IMG/VR virus record: IMGVR_UViG_3300039018_000297
Span: 1 to 20,573 of that record
Strand: one strand, 5' to 3'
From: a virus
DNA length: 20,573 nt
Shown: positions 20,560 to 20,573 of the stretch, one piece after another
Position numbering within the stretch: the stretch's first letter is position 1
Layout: the number at the start of each line of letters is the position of its first letter
Notes under the pieces: model-generated
The model's input: only the letters and a program-made list of their open reading frames with translations
Told to the model about the DNA's origin: nothing
The model's database searches: none
Position numbers and translations under genes: made by a program

Positions 20560-20573
20560 ATGGACGATAATGT
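20560..20573 (+). CDS. Start of a further late gene, cut by the window edge
   Basis: ATG at 20560 with AAGGG six bases upstream, encoding MDDN before the edge. Too short to identify. By position it could be the scaffold or another structural gene, since coat and scaffold are not seen elsewhere in the window. Confidence 0.6.

Overview
The window is part of the genome of a tailed double-stranded DNA phage, most likely a short-tailed (podovirus-type) phage with a P22-like portal. It carries family A DNA polymerase, primase-helicase, both terminase subunits, a P22-type portal and pectate-lyase-fold tailspikes, packed with almost no gaps. There are no host metabolic genes, rRNA, tRNA, CRISPR array or integrase. 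GC content is middling (about half, judged by eye). Strong Shine-Dalgarno sites, sigma70-like promoter elements and a consensus DnaA box point to a Gram-negative, probably proteobacterial, host. The exact host cannot be read from the sequence.

Layout. (1) 1-5192, plus strand: replication module, with a short C-terminal or tiny ORF, a conserved 220-aa protein (possibly ssDNA-binding), DNA polymerase A with proofreading exonuclease, and a primase/SF3-type helicase. (2) 5189-5285: a consensus promoter directly followed by a 5' hairpin and a rho-independent terminator, which reads as a gene for a ~60-nt small RNA and also ends the replication module. (3) 5287-9189, minus strand: a convergent operon of 17 small genes, many coupled by ATGA or TAATG overlaps. 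It starts with an RMF/CrpP-like ribosome-binding-type protein and includes a shortened DNA sliding clamp; most of the rest are unknown, and three are tiny membrane-type peptides. (4) 9190-10192: about 1 kb without genes. It holds seven GACGTC-centred repeats, a perfect DnaA box, an AT-rich stretch, two operator-like palindromes, a G6/C6 palindrome and A/T tracts, and is probably the replication origin and switch region with a possible packaging site. (5) 10193-15183, plus strand: overlapping small and large terminase, four very small basic proteins, and the portal. (6) 15183-20573, plus strand: small virion-associated proteins, two pectate-lyase-fold tailspikes with a fibre-like protein between them, a 90-aa protein, a strong hairpin, and the first codons of another gene. 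No coat or scaffold gene is seen between portal and tailspikes.

How it fits together. The polymerase, primase-helicase, clamp-like protein and candidate origin form a replication set driven from both strands. The leftward operon probably takes over the host early: its first product resembles a factor acting on ribosomes. The rightward late block packages DNA and builds the host-recognition apparatus. The most striking signal is that the terminator loop of the predicted small RNA is complementary to the extended Shine-Dalgarno motif GGAGTGAG before four genes of the convergent operon, and to the leader of the polymerase gene. A phage RNA regulating translation of both arms is therefore possible. 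This is inference and untested.
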